The notes under the pieces are model-generated. The model searched no databases. It worked only from the letters and a program-made list of their open reading frames with translations, and was not told where the DNA came from. This document shows, piece after piece, positions 1 through 8,113 of a stretch of 56,255 nt of DNA. The DNA lies in contig ONTQ01000008.1 in assembly GCA_900320795.1 (NCBI GenBank), positions 3,873-60,127 of the forward strand, read 5' to 3'. A program made the position numbers and the translations under genes. Source of the DNA: an uncultured Bacteroidales bacterium. Lineage in GTDB: Bacteria > Bacteroidota > Bacteroidia > Bacteroidales > UBA932. How positions within the stretch are numbered: the stretch's first letter is position 1; the number at the start of each line of letters is the position of its first letter.

Positions 1-405
1 AACCACGAAGACGACCCCGTGGAAGCCGCCCGCCAGGCAGCCGAACTGGGCATCAAAGTGTACACGATTGGCGTCGGATCGGCCGAAGGACAGCCCATCC
101 CCATGAACGGGAGCCTGCTCCGGGACAAGGATGGCGAGATTGTGGTGACCAAACTGGACGAGGAAACCCTCCGGGCTGTCGCCAAGGCCGGAAACGGAGC
201 CTATATCCACGCCGGCGGCGAGGAATTCGGCCTCAATCCCATCATCCAGGACATCCGCCGGATGGAGGACGAGGAGTTTGGCAGCGTTGTCTTCGAGGAG
301 TACGACGAGCAGTACATGTACTTCTTCGGGATTGCCCTGCTTCTGCTTGTGATTGAAATGCTCATCGGCGAGCGCAAGCCCCGCCGCAAACTGTTCGAGG
401 TATGA
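1..405 (+). CDS. batB: BatB-like von Willebrand factor A protein, C-terminal part
   Basis: This is the 3' end of a gene that begins before the window; 134 residues are visible. The first part matches the end of a VWA fold (KVYTIGVGSAEGQPIP, then a stretch on escalating values and VAKAGNGAYIHAG). It is followed by one hydrophobic segment (YFFGIALLLLVIEMLIG) and a short basic tail (GERKPRRK). Bat proteins are inner-membrane VWA/TPR proteins linked to aerotolerance and stress in Bacteroides; the biochemical role is not settled. The stop overlaps the batC start as ATGA, so translation is probably coupled. BatA and BatB share this architecture. The batC-batD-batE order directly downstream favours BatB. 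The open frame runs through the window edge, so the start is not seen. Confidence 0.85.
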   Translation, partial: NHEDDPVEAARQAAELGIKVYTIGVGSAEGQPIPMNGSLLRDKDGEIVVTKLDEETLRAVAKAGNGAYIHAGGEEFGLNPIIQDIRRMEDEEFGSVVFEEYDEQYMYFFGIALLLLVIEMLIGERKPRRKLFEV

Positions 406-1160
406 GGAAAGTGTTGTGCATCATCCTGGCGCTGGGCTGCGTGACCGCCGCCTGGGGCCAGCAGGCGGACCTGAGAAAGGGAAACCGCCAGTTCAAGAAA
501 GAGAAATACGCGGAGGCCGATATCAGTTACCGCAAGGGCCTCATGCTGGATACCACCTCGGTGGCGGCCCACTACAATCTGGCCAACAACTTGTACCGCC
601 AACAGAACATGGAAGAAGCCGCCAAGCAGTTGGACGCCGTGCAGATGACCGCCTCCGAAGAGAAGTTCGCGGCCGATTATTACTTCAACCGCGGGGATGT
701 GGCCATCGCCCAGCAGGACTGGCAGACGGCCGTGAACATGTTCAAGGAAAGCCTGCGGCTGCGTCCGGAAGACCTGGAGGCCAAAGAAAACTACATCTAT
801 GCCCGGAACAAGCTGATGGAACAGCAGCAGAACCAGGATCAGAACCAGGATCAGCAAAACCAGAATCAGCAAAACCAGGACCAGCAGAACCAGGATCAGC
901 AGAACCAGGATCAAAATCAGGACCAGGATCAAAATCAGGACCAGGACCAGAATAAAGACCAGAACCAGGATCAGAATCAGAATCAGAATCAGAACCAGGA
1001 CCAAAACCAGGACCAGCAACAACAGCAGCCGCAGCTGAGTCCCCAGCAGGCCCAGCAACTGCTCCAGGCCATCCAGGACAAAGAGAAACAGACCCAGGAA
1101 AAAGTGGACGAGAAGAAGGCCCAGGCCCTCAAATCCCGTCAGAAGGAAAAGAATTGGTAG
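402..1160 (+). CDS. batC: BatC, TPR protein with Gln/Asn/Asp-rich tract
   Basis: A 252-residue protein. It has a signal peptide (residues about 1-20, ending AAWGQ), two or three TPR-like helical pairs (about 25-135, including AHYNLANNLYRQQNMEEA and DLEAKENYIYARNKL), and then a tract of about 65 residues built almost only of Q, N and D (about 143-207). The C-terminus is a charged, probably helical tail. The TPR part fits BatC, an exported partner in the Bat complex. The start overlaps the batB stop (ATGA) and the next gene begins 3 bases after the stop. The Q/N/D tract is encoded by imprecise hexamer repeats, so its length probably varies between strains. Low-complexity Gln-rich tails occur in BatC relatives, but this one is long. 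Confidence 0.88.
   Translation: MRKVLCIILALGCVTAAWGQQADLRKGNRQFKKEKYAEADISYRKGLMLDTTSVAAHYNLANNLYRQQNMEEAAKQLDAVQMTASEEKFAADYYFNRGDVAIAQQDWQTAVNMFKESLRLRPEDLEAKENYIYARNKLMEQQQNQDQNQDQQNQNQQNQDQQNQDQQNQDQNQDQDQNQDQDQNKDQNQDQNQNQNQNQDQNQDQQQQQPQLSPQQAQQLLQAIQDKEKQTQEKVDEKKAQALKSRQKEKNW
826..1030 (+). repeat. Hexamer-type low-complexity repeat inside batC
   Basis: Imprecise tandem copies of AACCAG, GATCAG and AATCAG units encode alternating Gln with Asn or Asp. All units keep the reading frame. Such tracts commonly expand and contract by replication slippage. Frameshifted and antisense open frames across it (for example Gly/Pro/Ser-rich or Leu/Val-rich readings) are by-products of the repeat. 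Confidence 0.85.
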
Positions 1161-1163
1161 CGT

Positions 1164-3644
1164 ATGAAACGACTCGCAGCAATCATAACCGCCTGTTTTG
1201 CCGCCCTCTCCCTGTGGGCGCAGCCCAGCATGCGGGTGGAAGTGCACAATATCGTGGAACTGCAGGAGCGGTTCAACGTGGTGTTCGTAGTGGAAGGTGA
1301 ACACGGTCCGTCGGATTTCCAGTGGGAAGCCGGCGAAGACTTTTCCGTGGTTTGGGGCCCTCAGAAAGGGTCTTCCACCAGCATCCAGATGATCAACGGA
1401 AAGACTACCCGTTCCTCCCAGACCTCCTACACCTACATCCTCCAGGCCCGTAAGACGGGCACCTTCACCATCCAGCCCGCCGTGGCCAAGGTGAAAGGAA
1501 CCGAAGTGCGCTCCAAAGCCGTCACCATCCAGGTAGTGGACGGTGGCTCGCAGGCCGCCGCATCCGGCCAGCAGAGTGGCGGCCAGGGTGGCAGCCAGCA
1601 GCAGGGCCAGGGCCAGAGTTCTTCCCAGTCCACGCCCGGCAATGCCGATATCTTCATGCGCCTGTCCCTGAGCCGCGGTTCCGTGGTGGTGGGCGAGCCG
1701 GTCACCGCCACCCTCAAGATTTACCACCGCGCCAATCTGGTAGGCTTCGAGAATGCCAAGTTCCCCACTTTCAAGGGCTTCTGGAGCCAGGAAGTGGAGG
1801 CTCCCTCCAATATCGAGTTCCAGCGTGAACAGGTGGACGGCACCATGTACAATGCCGCCGTCCTGCGTCGCTGGGTCATTATTCCCCAGAAATCCGGGGA
1901 CCAGGCCATCGAACCGGCAGAGATCGTGTGCCTGGTGAATGTCCAGCGTCCCCGCGCTTCGTCCGGCTCCATTTTCGACGATTTCTTCGGCAACGACTAT
2001 GTGACCACCCGGCAGCGCGTCACCACCAAAGGCGCGACCCTGCATGTATCGGCCCTGCCGGCCGGAGCACCGGCCTCCTTCGGCGGGGGCGTAGGTGAAT
2101 TCCACGTCCAGGCCCGCCTGAGCAAGGATTCCCTCAAGACGCATGATGCCGCCTCGCTGCTGGTGACCGTGAGCGGAAAGGGAAACATCGCCCTCCTGGA
2201 AGCCCCCAAAATCAGTTTCCCGCCCGATTTCGAATCGTACGATGTCAAGACGACCGTAAATACCGACAAGAGCGGAACTGCCGGGTCCAAGGGCAGTGCT
2301 GTCCAGGACGGCGGATCCACGCTGGTGGTGGACCGAAAGGGCGTGAAGAACCTCGGGGAAGATATCCGTTTCATCCGCACAAAGACCGCCCTCGGCACGG
2401 ACAAAGGCTTCCTGGTGTATTCCCCCGCCTGGTGGGGCACGCTGGTGTTCCTTCTGCTCCTCGGCGCCGGCTGCTGGCTGGGCATGCGCAAAGCTGCCGC
2501 CCGAAGGGCCGATGTAGTCGGAAGCCGTAACCGCAAGGCCACACGGATGGCCCTGAAACGTCTCTCTACAGCCCGGGAATTCCTGCAGAAGAACCTGTAC
2601 ACCGCCTTCTACGAAGAACTTCACCGCTCGCTCATCGGATTCATCGGGGACAAGCTATCCATGGATATGGCCGACCAGAACAAGGAGAACATCAGCGCCG
2701 CCCTCCTCTCCGGCAGCGTTCCGGAAGCCACCGTCACGGAGTTCGTGGACCTTCTCAGCGCCTGCGAAGAGGCCCGCTACTCCCCGGATGCCGGACACGA
2801 AGCCATGAACGCCCACTACGAACAGGCCGTCAAACTCATTACCGCCATCGATTCATCAATGAAGAAAACGCCCGTCAAGGCCGCTGCACTGGCCATTTTG
2901 CTCCTTATCGGCCTTCCGTTCGCCGCTCAGGCGCAACAGGAGTCCTATCCGGATTCCCTCTGGAACGCCGGCGTGGCCGCCTATACCGAAGGCGATTATG
3001 CTCAGGCTCTCCACGACTGGAAGGATGTGCAGGCCACGGGCATGATGTCCCGTGAACTGTACTACAACCTGGGCAACGCCTATTTCAAGACCGGAGAGAT
3101 TGCCCCGGCAATCCTCTGGTACGAACGGGCGCTGCGCCTGGACCCCTCTGATGCCGATGTCCGCTACAACCTGGAATTCGCCCGAGCACAGACCCAGGAC
3201 AAGATTGACGAGGTTCCGGAGATTTTCTTCGAGCAGTGGGGACATTCCTTATGTTACCTCCTCCCCTCCAATACATGGGCAGTGCTGTCGCTCGTCTTTT
3301 TCGGGAGCACCGTAGCCCTGTTGCTGCTGTTCCTCCTCGGAAACACCCCGGCACGGCGCCGTATCGGCTTTTTTGCAGCCATCGCCTCGTTCCTCCTGGC
3401 TTTCCTGGGCTGGGACTTCGCCCAGTGGCAGCGCACCGAGGCCCGGCGGCAGGACATGGCCATCGTGATGCGTCCCGTCTCCTCCGTGAAGAGTTCCCCG
3501 TCGGCCGAAAGCGCCAAAGACCTCTTCATCCTCCACGAAGGGACACGGGTGAAAATCCTGGACAATGTCTCCGGCTTCACCAACATCGAACTCTCCGACG
3601 GACGCCAGGGCTGGATTCCCTCCGGTGAAATAGAAATCATCTGA
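1164..3644 (+). CDS. batD-batE: BatD-BatE fused in one reading frame
   Basis: An 826-residue frame that reads as two Bat proteins in series. Residues 1-565 are BatD: signal peptide (1-19), beta-rich periplasmic region, a Gln/Gly/Ser-rich linker (about 132-160), one membrane helix (about 425-441, LVFLLLLGAGCWLGM) and a cytoplasmic helical domain. Residues 566-826 are a complete BatE: a textbook signal peptide starting at Met566 (nt 2859; ends FAAQAQ), TPRs (about 596-680, YNLGNAYFKTGEIAPAILWY), two membrane helices (about 705-752) and a C-terminal SH3-like domain (VKILDNVSGF, GRQGWIPSGEIEII). In relatives these are normally two genes. Here batE's ATG is in frame with batD, and removing one A at 2858-2859 would recreate a TCATGA overlap of batD stop and batE start. 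BatD also looks shorter than usual, with a segment apparently missing near residues 370-380. The fusion may be real or a one-base sequence error. Confidence 0.85.
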   Translation: MKRLAAIITACFAALSLWAQPSMRVEVHNIVELQERFNVVFVVEGEHGPSDFQWEAGEDFSVVWGPQKGSSTSIQMINGKTTRSSQTSYTYILQARKTGTFTIQPAVAKVKGTEVRSKAVTIQVVDGGSQAAASGQQSGGQGGSQQQGQGQSSSQSTPGNADIFMRLSLSRGSVVVGEPVTATLKIYHRANLVGFENAKFPTFKGFWSQEVEAPSNIEFQREQVDGTMYNAAVLRRWVIIPQKSGDQAIEPAEIVCLVNVQRPRASSGSIFDDFFGNDYVTTRQRVTTKGATLHVSALPAGAPASFGGGVGEFHVQARLSKDSLKTHDAASLLVTVSGKGNIALLEAPKISFPPDFESYDVKTTVNTDKSGTAGSKGSAVQDGGSTLVVDRKGVKNLGEDIRFIRTKTALGTDKGFLVYSPAWWGTLVFLLLLGAGCWLGMRKAAARRADVVGSRNRKATRMALKRLSTAREFLQKNLYTAFYEELHRSLIGFIGDKLSMDMADQNKENISAALLSGSVPEATVTEFVDLLSACEEARYSPDAGHEAMNAHYEQAVKLITAIDSSMKKTPVKAAALAILLLIGLPFAAQAQQESYPDSLWNAGVAAYTEGDYAQALHDWKDVQATGMMSRELYYNLGNAYFKTGEIAPAILWYERALRLDPSDADVRYNLEFARAQTQDKIDEVPEIFFEQWGHSLCYLLPSNTWAVLSLVFFGSTVALLLLFLLGNTPARRRIGFFAAIASFLLAFLGWDFAQWQRTEARRQDMAIVMRPVSSVKSSPSAESAKDLFILHEGTRVKILDNVSGFTNIELSDGRQGWIPSGEIEII

Positions 3645-3646
3645 TT

Positions 3647-4939
3647 ATGATAAGCTTGGACACTCCCACCATCGTTGCCATCGTGACCGGCGTCCTGCTG
3701 GTCGCCACCTTTGTGGCCTGGCTTCTCACGCACAACAAACTGGTGAGGCGCGATGCCGATGCCCGGATGTCCGAGCTGCTCCGCGAACAGGAAAAAGAGC
3801 TCCGCGAGCAAGAGAAGGCCGTTTACGAACAGAGCCTCCAGAAGATGAAAGAAGGGCAGGAAAAGGCCATTGAAGCGGCCAAGACGGCCCTCGCCCTGGA
3901 GAATGAGAAACTCATGAAACAGCGGGAAGAGGCCCTCAAGAAAGAAGCCGCCGAAACTATGAAGCTGATTACCGGAGACTTGAACAAGGACATCCGCACC
4001 ATGAAAGAGGCTTTCGATGCCCAGAAAGAGTCGCACCTCAAAGAAAGCAGCTCCATCAAGACGCAGTTTGCCGAGACCGTCAAAAACCTCCGGGAGCAGA
4101 CCGAATCCATCGGCACCACGGCCGAAGACCTGGCCAAAGCCCTCAAGGGGCAGAGCAAGGTACAGGGCATCTTCGGGGAAACCATCCTGGAAAACATCCT
4201 CAAGGCCGAAGGCCTCCGCGAAGGCCACGACTACGACGCCGAGTTCTGGCTCCGCGACCGTAAGGGGAACCGCATCGAAAACGAGGAAACCGGCCGGAAG
4301 ATGCGCCCGGACTTCGCCCTCCATTTCCCTGACAACACGGACATCCTCATAGACTCCAAAGTGTCCCTCACCGCCCTGGCCGACTATTTTGCGGCCGACA
4401 CGGACCAGGAGCGGGCGGCGGCATCGGCACGGAACCTGGAATCGGTTGAGAACCACATCCGGGAACTGACCGGAAAGGAATACCAGAAGTACGTCGAGGG
4501 ACGCAAGACGCTGGACTATGTGATCATGTTCATCCCCAACTACGCGGCCTACCAGCTGGCCAAGATGGAAGACAAGGATCTCTTTGCCAAGGCTTTCCGG
4601 AAGAACGTGCTCATCACCACCGAAGAGACCCTCATCCCCTTCCTCCGCCTTATCCGCACGGCCTGGGTGCAGAAAGAACAGATGGAGAACATCACGGAGA
4701 TTGTAAGCGCCGCGCAGGACATGGTGGAAAGAGTGGGCATCTTCTGCCGCTACAATACGGCCCTGGAGAAGAGTCTGGAAGACGTGCTGGACGGATTCAG
4801 ACAGAACAGCAAACGCCTGGTGGACGGGAAACAGAGCATTGTCAAGGCCGCCATCAAAGCCATCGACCACGGGGTGGAAGCCCCTTCCGGAAAGAATGCC
4901 CTGCCCCCGCTGGGCCCCAGCCTTGAAGAAGAGGAATAA
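3647..4939 (+). CDS. rmuC: RmuC-family DNA recombination protein
   Basis: A 430-residue protein with an N-terminal membrane anchor (about 7-27), a long charged coiled coil (about 35-150, rich in E, K, Q and A) and a RmuC nuclease-like domain (about 155-400). Recognisable stretches are GQSKVQGIFGETILENIL, MRPDFALHFPD, DILIDSKVSLTALADYF and YVIMFIPNYAAYQLA. RmuC limits certain recombination events, such as inversions at short inverted repeats; its fold resembles restriction-type nucleases, and the D...DSK residues are consistent with that. The start codon lies two bases after the upstream stop. A rho-independent terminator follows the gene directly, so this is the last gene of the bat transcript. 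Confidence 0.92.
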   Translation: MISLDTPTIVAIVTGVLLVATFVAWLLTHNKLVRRDADARMSELLREQEKELREQEKAVYEQSLQKMKEGQEKAIEAAKTALALENEKLMKQREEALKKEAAETMKLITGDLNKDIRTMKEAFDAQKESHLKESSSIKTQFAETVKNLREQTESIGTTAEDLAKALKGQSKVQGIFGETILENILKAEGLREGHDYDAEFWLRDRKGNRIENEETGRKMRPDFALHFPDNTDILIDSKVSLTALADYFAADTDQERAAASARNLESVENHIRELTGKEYQKYVEGRKTLDYVIMFIPNYAAYQLAKMEDKDLFAKAFRKNVLITTEETLIPFLRLIRTAWVQKEQMENITEIVSAAQDMVERVGIFCRYNTALEKSLEDVLDGFRQNSKRLVDGKQSIVKAAIKAIDHGVEAPSGKNALPPLGPSLEEEE

Positions 4940-4964
4940 ACCACAGGCTCTGTGGTTTTTTTTT
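4939..4964 (+). terminator. Rho-independent terminator after rmuC
   Basis: An 8-bp perfect stem (AACCACAG at 4939-4946 with CTGTGGTT at 4950-4957) has a 3-base loop and runs into a T tract at 4956-4964. It overlaps the rmuC stop and separates the bat operon from exbB. Confidence 0.85.
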
Positions 4965-4978
4965 CGCATCTTTTTTCC

Positions 4979-4986
4979 TATCTTTG
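4979..4986 (+). promoter_or_regulatory. Bacteroidetes -7 promoter box for exbB
   Basis: TATCTTTG matches the Bacteroidetes housekeeping -7 consensus TAnnTTTG. It lies 34 bases before the exbB start and just after the rmuC terminator. I see no clear -33 TTTG element. Confidence 0.7.
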
Positions 4987-5020
4987 CAGATTGGATAGAA
5001 TTTAGTAAAACCAACAAAAT

Positions 5021-5740
5021 ATGTTATTCCCTCTTCTTCAAGCCGACCTCGCAGACACCCTTGCACAGAGCGCCGAGGCGGTGAATCCCATCCAGCCCAC
5101 CGTCATGAACGAGAGCCTCTGGTCCATGTTCACCATGGGCGGTCCCCTGATGTGGGTCCTCCTGGCCCTCAGTATCCTGGCCATCTACCTGATCGGCCGC
5201 AAATGGTGGACCATCAACAACGCTTCCAAGATTGACCCTCACTTCATGCAGGACATCCGCGACTATGTCTCCGAGGGCAAGACCAAAAGCGCCATCACCC
5301 TGTGCCGGAAGTATGACAACCCTGTGGCCCGCATGATTGAAACCGGTATCCACCGCCTGGGTCGTCCCATGTCCGATATCCAGAGTGCCATCGAGAACAT
5401 CGGCAATGTTGAGGTAGCCCGCCTGGAAAAGGGTCTTCCGCTCCTGGCCACTATCGCCGGCGGTGCCCCGATGATCGGTTTCCTCGGCACTGTGATGGGT
5501 ATGGTTCAGGCCTTCTTCAACATGTCCAAGGCCGGGAACAACATTGACATTACCCTTCTCAGCGGCGGTATCTACACGGCCATGCTCACCACCGTGGGTG
5601 GTCTGATCGTGGGTATCATCGCTTACTTCGGCTACAACTGGCTCACTTCCAAGGTCAGTGACCTGGTGTACAAGATGGAAAGCTCCACCATGGAGTTCAT
5701 CGACATCGTCATCAATGAAGAACCCGCCAAGGAGCAGTAA
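5021..5740 (+). CDS. exbB: MotA/TolQ/ExbB proton channel protein
   Basis: A 239-residue inner-membrane protein. Membrane helices lie near 38-58 (PLMWVLLALSILAIYLIG), about 145-170 (GLPLLATIAGGAPMIGFLGT) and about 185-210 (GIYTAMLTTVGGLIVGIIAY). The last two carry the family's conserved pore-lining Gly/Thr pattern. ExbB forms a pentameric channel that, with ExbD and TonB, uses proton motive force to power outer-membrane receptors such as the SusC protein at 45728-49090. It begins a co-directional run: exbD follows after 3 bases and tonB directly after that. The N-terminus before the first helix includes a periplasmic stretch as in other Bacteroidetes ExbB proteins. Confidence 0.93.
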   Translation: MLFPLLQADLADTLAQSAEAVNPIQPTVMNESLWSMFTMGGPLMWVLLALSILAIYLIGRKWWTINNASKIDPHFMQDIRDYVSEGKTKSAITLCRKYDNPVARMIETGIHRLGRPMSDIQSAIENIGNVEVARLEKGLPLLATIAGGAPMIGFLGTVMGMVQAFFNMSKAGNNIDITLLSGGIYTAMLTTVGGLIVGIIAYFGYNWLTSKVSDLVYKMESSTMEFIDIVINEEPAKEQ

Positions 5741-5743
5741 CGT

Positions 5744-6154
5744 ATGGCACTCAAGAGAAACACCAAAGTTGACGCCTCGTTCTCGGTATCCAGCATGACG
5801 GATATCGTGTTCCTGCTGCTGATCTTCTTCCTGGTGACGTCCACGCTCATCAACCCCAACGCCCTCAAGCTCCTGCTTCCCAAGAGCACAGGCCAGGTGA
5901 ACGCCAAAGCCACCGTAAGCGTGAGCATCAAGGACTGGGGAGATGAGACGTACACCTACCATGTGAACGGCGCCAAGGATCCCATTCCCTACGAAGAAGT
6001 GGAAATGGAACTCATCGGCCTGCTCTCCCAGGAAGAGGATCCCACTTTCTCCATCTTCAGCGACGAGAGCGTCCCTGTGGGAGAAGTGGTGCAGATGATG
6101 AACATCGCCAAACGGAATCACTATAAAGTGATCCTGGCGACCCAACCCGAATAG
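5744..6154 (+). CDS. exbD: ExbD/TolR biopolymer transport protein
   Basis: A 136-residue protein with a short cytoplasmic N-terminus, one membrane helix (about 20-40, DIVFLLLIFFLVTSTLI) and a periplasmic domain. Asp20 sits at the start of the helix where ExbD/TolR proteins carry their essential proton-handling aspartate. The periplasmic part ends with the fold typical of the family (VVQMMNIAKRNHYKVILAT). It lies between exbB and tonB with no room for another promoter. Only one ExbD is present here, whereas many Bacteroidetes TonB clusters carry two. Confidence 0.93.
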   Translation: MALKRNTKVDASFSVSSMTDIVFLLLIFFLVTSTLINPNALKLLLPKSTGQVNAKATVSVSIKDWGDETYTYHVNGAKDPIPYEEVEMELIGLLSQEEDPTFSIFSDESVPVGEVVQMMNIAKRNHYKVILATQPE

Positions 6155-6946
6155 ATGATGCAACCGTACCAGCGCACCCAACAGAAGCGTGAAAAGAATG
6201 CGACCGTGACCGGTATCCTGGCCACGGTGGGCATCCATGCCGCCGCGTTGGTGCTGCTGCTTACCAGCGGTCTCACCTACCTGGATCCCCCGCCGCCGGA
6301 AAGGACTTCCCTCCTCATTGAATTTGAAGAAGAGGTGCAGGAGGTCAAGCCCGTCCGGACCCGCGTGGGCCGTCAGCCCCAGGCCGAGGAAGTGGACCGG
6401 ACCAAGGAAGTGGAACTGGTACAGAAAGCAGAATCTCCGCATGTGAACGACCGTCCCAACGTGACGCCGGCCACCAAGCCGGACCCGCACGGGGACGTAG
6501 AGGTTCCGACGCCCAAGGAGGAAGAGCCCAAACTGGACCCCCGCGCTTCTTTCCCGGGCATGAGCCAGAAAGACAACAGCGCCACCACTCCGCACAGTGC
6601 CACGGAAGCGCACGAGGGGTTCAAGGCCGGCCAGCCGGACGGCAATACCAAGGAAGGAAAGACGGAAGGCAGCGCCAACGCCCATGTGAAAGGACGTAAC
6701 GTAGTGGGGTCCCTCCCCCGTCCTTCCTACAACTCCCAGACGGCCGGCACCGTGGTGGTGCAGGTGAAGGTGGACCAGTACGGAAACGTGACGGAAGCCA
6801 TCGCCGGTGCGGAAGGCACCACCGTAACAGACAAAACCCTGTGGACGGCTGCCAGAAACGCCGCCCTCAAAGCACATTTTAACATGGACGCCAATGCGCC
6901 CGCCATTCAAACCGGAACGATAACCTATATCTTCAAACTCAAATAA
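6155..6946 (+). CDS. tonB: TonB-like energy transducer
   Basis: A 263-residue protein. It has a cytoplasmic N-terminus, a single membrane anchor (about 19-38, GILATVGIHAAALVLLLTSG), a Pro/Glu/Lys-rich periplasmic spacer (about 45-165) and a C-terminal TonB-type domain (about 175-263: SLPRPSYNSQTAGTVVVQVK, VDQYGNVTEA, ending TITYIFKLK). TonB spans the periplasm and transmits ExbB/ExbD energy to TonB-dependent receptors. The start directly abuts the exbD stop; a second in-frame ATG is the next codon. The C-terminal domain is somewhat divergent, as is common for Bacteroidetes. Confidence 0.88.
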   Translation: MMQPYQRTQQKREKNATVTGILATVGIHAAALVLLLTSGLTYLDPPPPERTSLLIEFEEEVQEVKPVRTRVGRQPQAEEVDRTKEVELVQKAESPHVNDRPNVTPATKPDPHGDVEVPTPKEEEPKLDPRASFPGMSQKDNSATTPHSATEAHEGFKAGQPDGNTKEGKTEGSANAHVKGRNVVGSLPRPSYNSQTAGTVVVQVKVDQYGNVTEAIAGAEGTTVTDKTLWTAARNAALKAHFNMDANAPAIQTGTITYIFKLK

Positions 6947-6981
6947 TCGACGTGAGTCGAGCAAGTCAGTGTATTTATCTT

Positions 6982-8112
6982 ATGGAAGAAATCAAAAAAG
7001 GTACGAGAAAACGTATCGCCAGAAGGCCTGCAGAAGGCCATGCAGAAAAAGTAGATTACAGCACCAGCCGCAGTTTTGATTCAGCCGAGCGGCCGGCCCG
7101 CCGTTTCCACGAAGACCGCCCCGCTTACGGAGACCGCAAGCCCCGCTACGGAGAACACAAGTCCTCCTCTTTCGGAGAACACAAGTCCTCCTCTTTCGGA
7201 GACCGCAGGAACAGCGCTCCCCGAAAAAGCGGCTACGGCAAACCCTCCTTCGGCCAGGGACAGGGACGTCCGGGATCCCGCAAGCCTTACAACAAGCGCA
7301 GCGAGGCAGATGCCGGCATGAATGCCATGCTCAGCCGCAAACCCCAGGTAAGCGGCCGCTACAGCGATAACGACAATGCGCCCACAGAAATCCAGGAAGT
7401 GGTGCGCCTGAACAAATTCATCGCCAATTCCGGCGTTTGCTCCCGCCGTGAGGCCGATACCCTCATTCAGAGCGGCGTAGTGACCGTAAACGGAGAGGTG
7501 GTGACCGAACTGGGCACCAAAGTGAACATCCTCACCGACGATGTCCGTTTCAACGGGCAGCGCCTCAAGGGAGAAGAGAAAGTGTACATCGTGATGAACA
7601 AGCCCAAGGGCTATGTGACCACCGCCAGCGATCCGCACGCGGAGAAGACCGTCATGGACCTTTTGAAGGGCTGCCCTACCCGCGTATTCCCCGTGGGACG
7701 GCTGGATAAGAACACCACCGGTGTCCTCATGTTCACCAATGACGGAGAGATGGCCGAACATCTCACCCATCCCTCCTACAACAAGAAAAAGATTTACCAG
7801 GTTGTGCTGGACGCCCCGCTCAAGGAAGAAGACCAGCAGAAGATCCTTTCCGGCATCGAACTCAGCGATGGCGTCGTTGCCGCTGATGAACTGGAATTCA
7901 TCGACGCCCACGACCACCGTCAGCTGGGAATCGAAATCCACTCCGGAAAGAACCGCATCGTCCGCCGCATTTTTGAATCCCTGGGCTACGAAGTCCGGGC
8001 CCTGGACCGCGTCTATTTCGCCGGCCTTACCAAGAAAGGCCTTAAGAAGAGCGACTGGCGTTACCTCACCGAAGGCGAAGTGAACATCCTTAAGATGGGA
8101 GCATACGTATAG
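6982..8112 (+). CDS. rluB: RsuA/RluB-family 16S/23S rRNA pseudouridine synthase
   Basis: A 376-residue enzyme that should isomerise a uridine in rRNA. It has an Arg/Ser/Gly-rich disordered N-terminal extension (about 1-125), an S4 RNA-binding domain (about 135-190, LNKFIANSGVCSRREADTLI) and a catalytic domain. The signature GRLDKNTTGVLMF contains the catalytic Asp242. I chose the ATG at 6982 because it opens with a plausible MEEIKKGTRKR. A GTG 30 bases upstream in the same frame gives an implausible leader. The extension contains a perfect 24-bp tandem duplication. Long basic, low-complexity N-terminal tails are typical of Bacteroidetes members. RluB versus RsuA specificity cannot be decided here. 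The next gene, era, begins one base after the stop and also works in ribosome assembly. Confidence 0.88.
   Translation: MEEIKKGTRKRIARRPAEGHAEKVDYSTSRSFDSAERPARRFHEDRPAYGDRKPRYGEHKSSSFGEHKSSSFGDRRNSAPRKSGYGKPSFGQGQGRPGSRKPYNKRSEADAGMNAMLSRKPQVSGRYSDNDNAPTEIQEVVRLNKFIANSGVCSRREADTLIQSGVVTVNGEVVTELGTKVNILTDDVRFNGQRLKGEEKVYIVMNKPKGYVTTASDPHAEKTVMDLLKGCPTRVFPVGRLDKNTTGVLMFTNDGEMAEHLTHPSYNKKKIYQVVLDAPLKEEDQQKILSGIELSDGVVAADELEFIDAHDHRQLGIEIHSGKNRIVRRIFESLGYEVRALDRVYFAGLTKKGLKKSDWRYLTEGEVNILKMGAYV
7149..7196 (+). repeat. Perfect 24-bp tandem duplication in the pseudouridine synthase tail
   Basis: Two identical 24-bp copies (7149-7172 and 7173-7196) encode GEHKSSSF twice. A third, diverged GDRRNSA unit follows. 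The duplication is in frame and exact, so it is probably recent slippage. Confidence 0.9.
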
Positions 8113-8113
8113 C

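Noticed and set aside
353..955. 200-codon frame across batB/batC rich in Gly, Pro, Ser and Glu
   Set aside because: It is a frameshifted reading of the batC hexamer repeats.
201..2624. 807-codon minus-strand open frame opposite batB, batC and batD
   Set aside because: It is codon-aligned with the real genes and stays open because TTA, CTA and TCA are avoided. Its product is low-complexity (Leu/Val/Ile runs opposite the Gln tract) and matches nothing.
5024..6964. 646-codon minus-strand frame opposite exbB, exbD and tonB
   Set aside because: It is codon-aligned antisense of three clear genes and His/Gly-rich, with no domain.
6952..6981. GTG start for the pseudouridine synthase
   Set aside because: It lies almost on the tonB stop and adds an unlikely leader; the ATG at 6982 gives a typical basic N-terminus.
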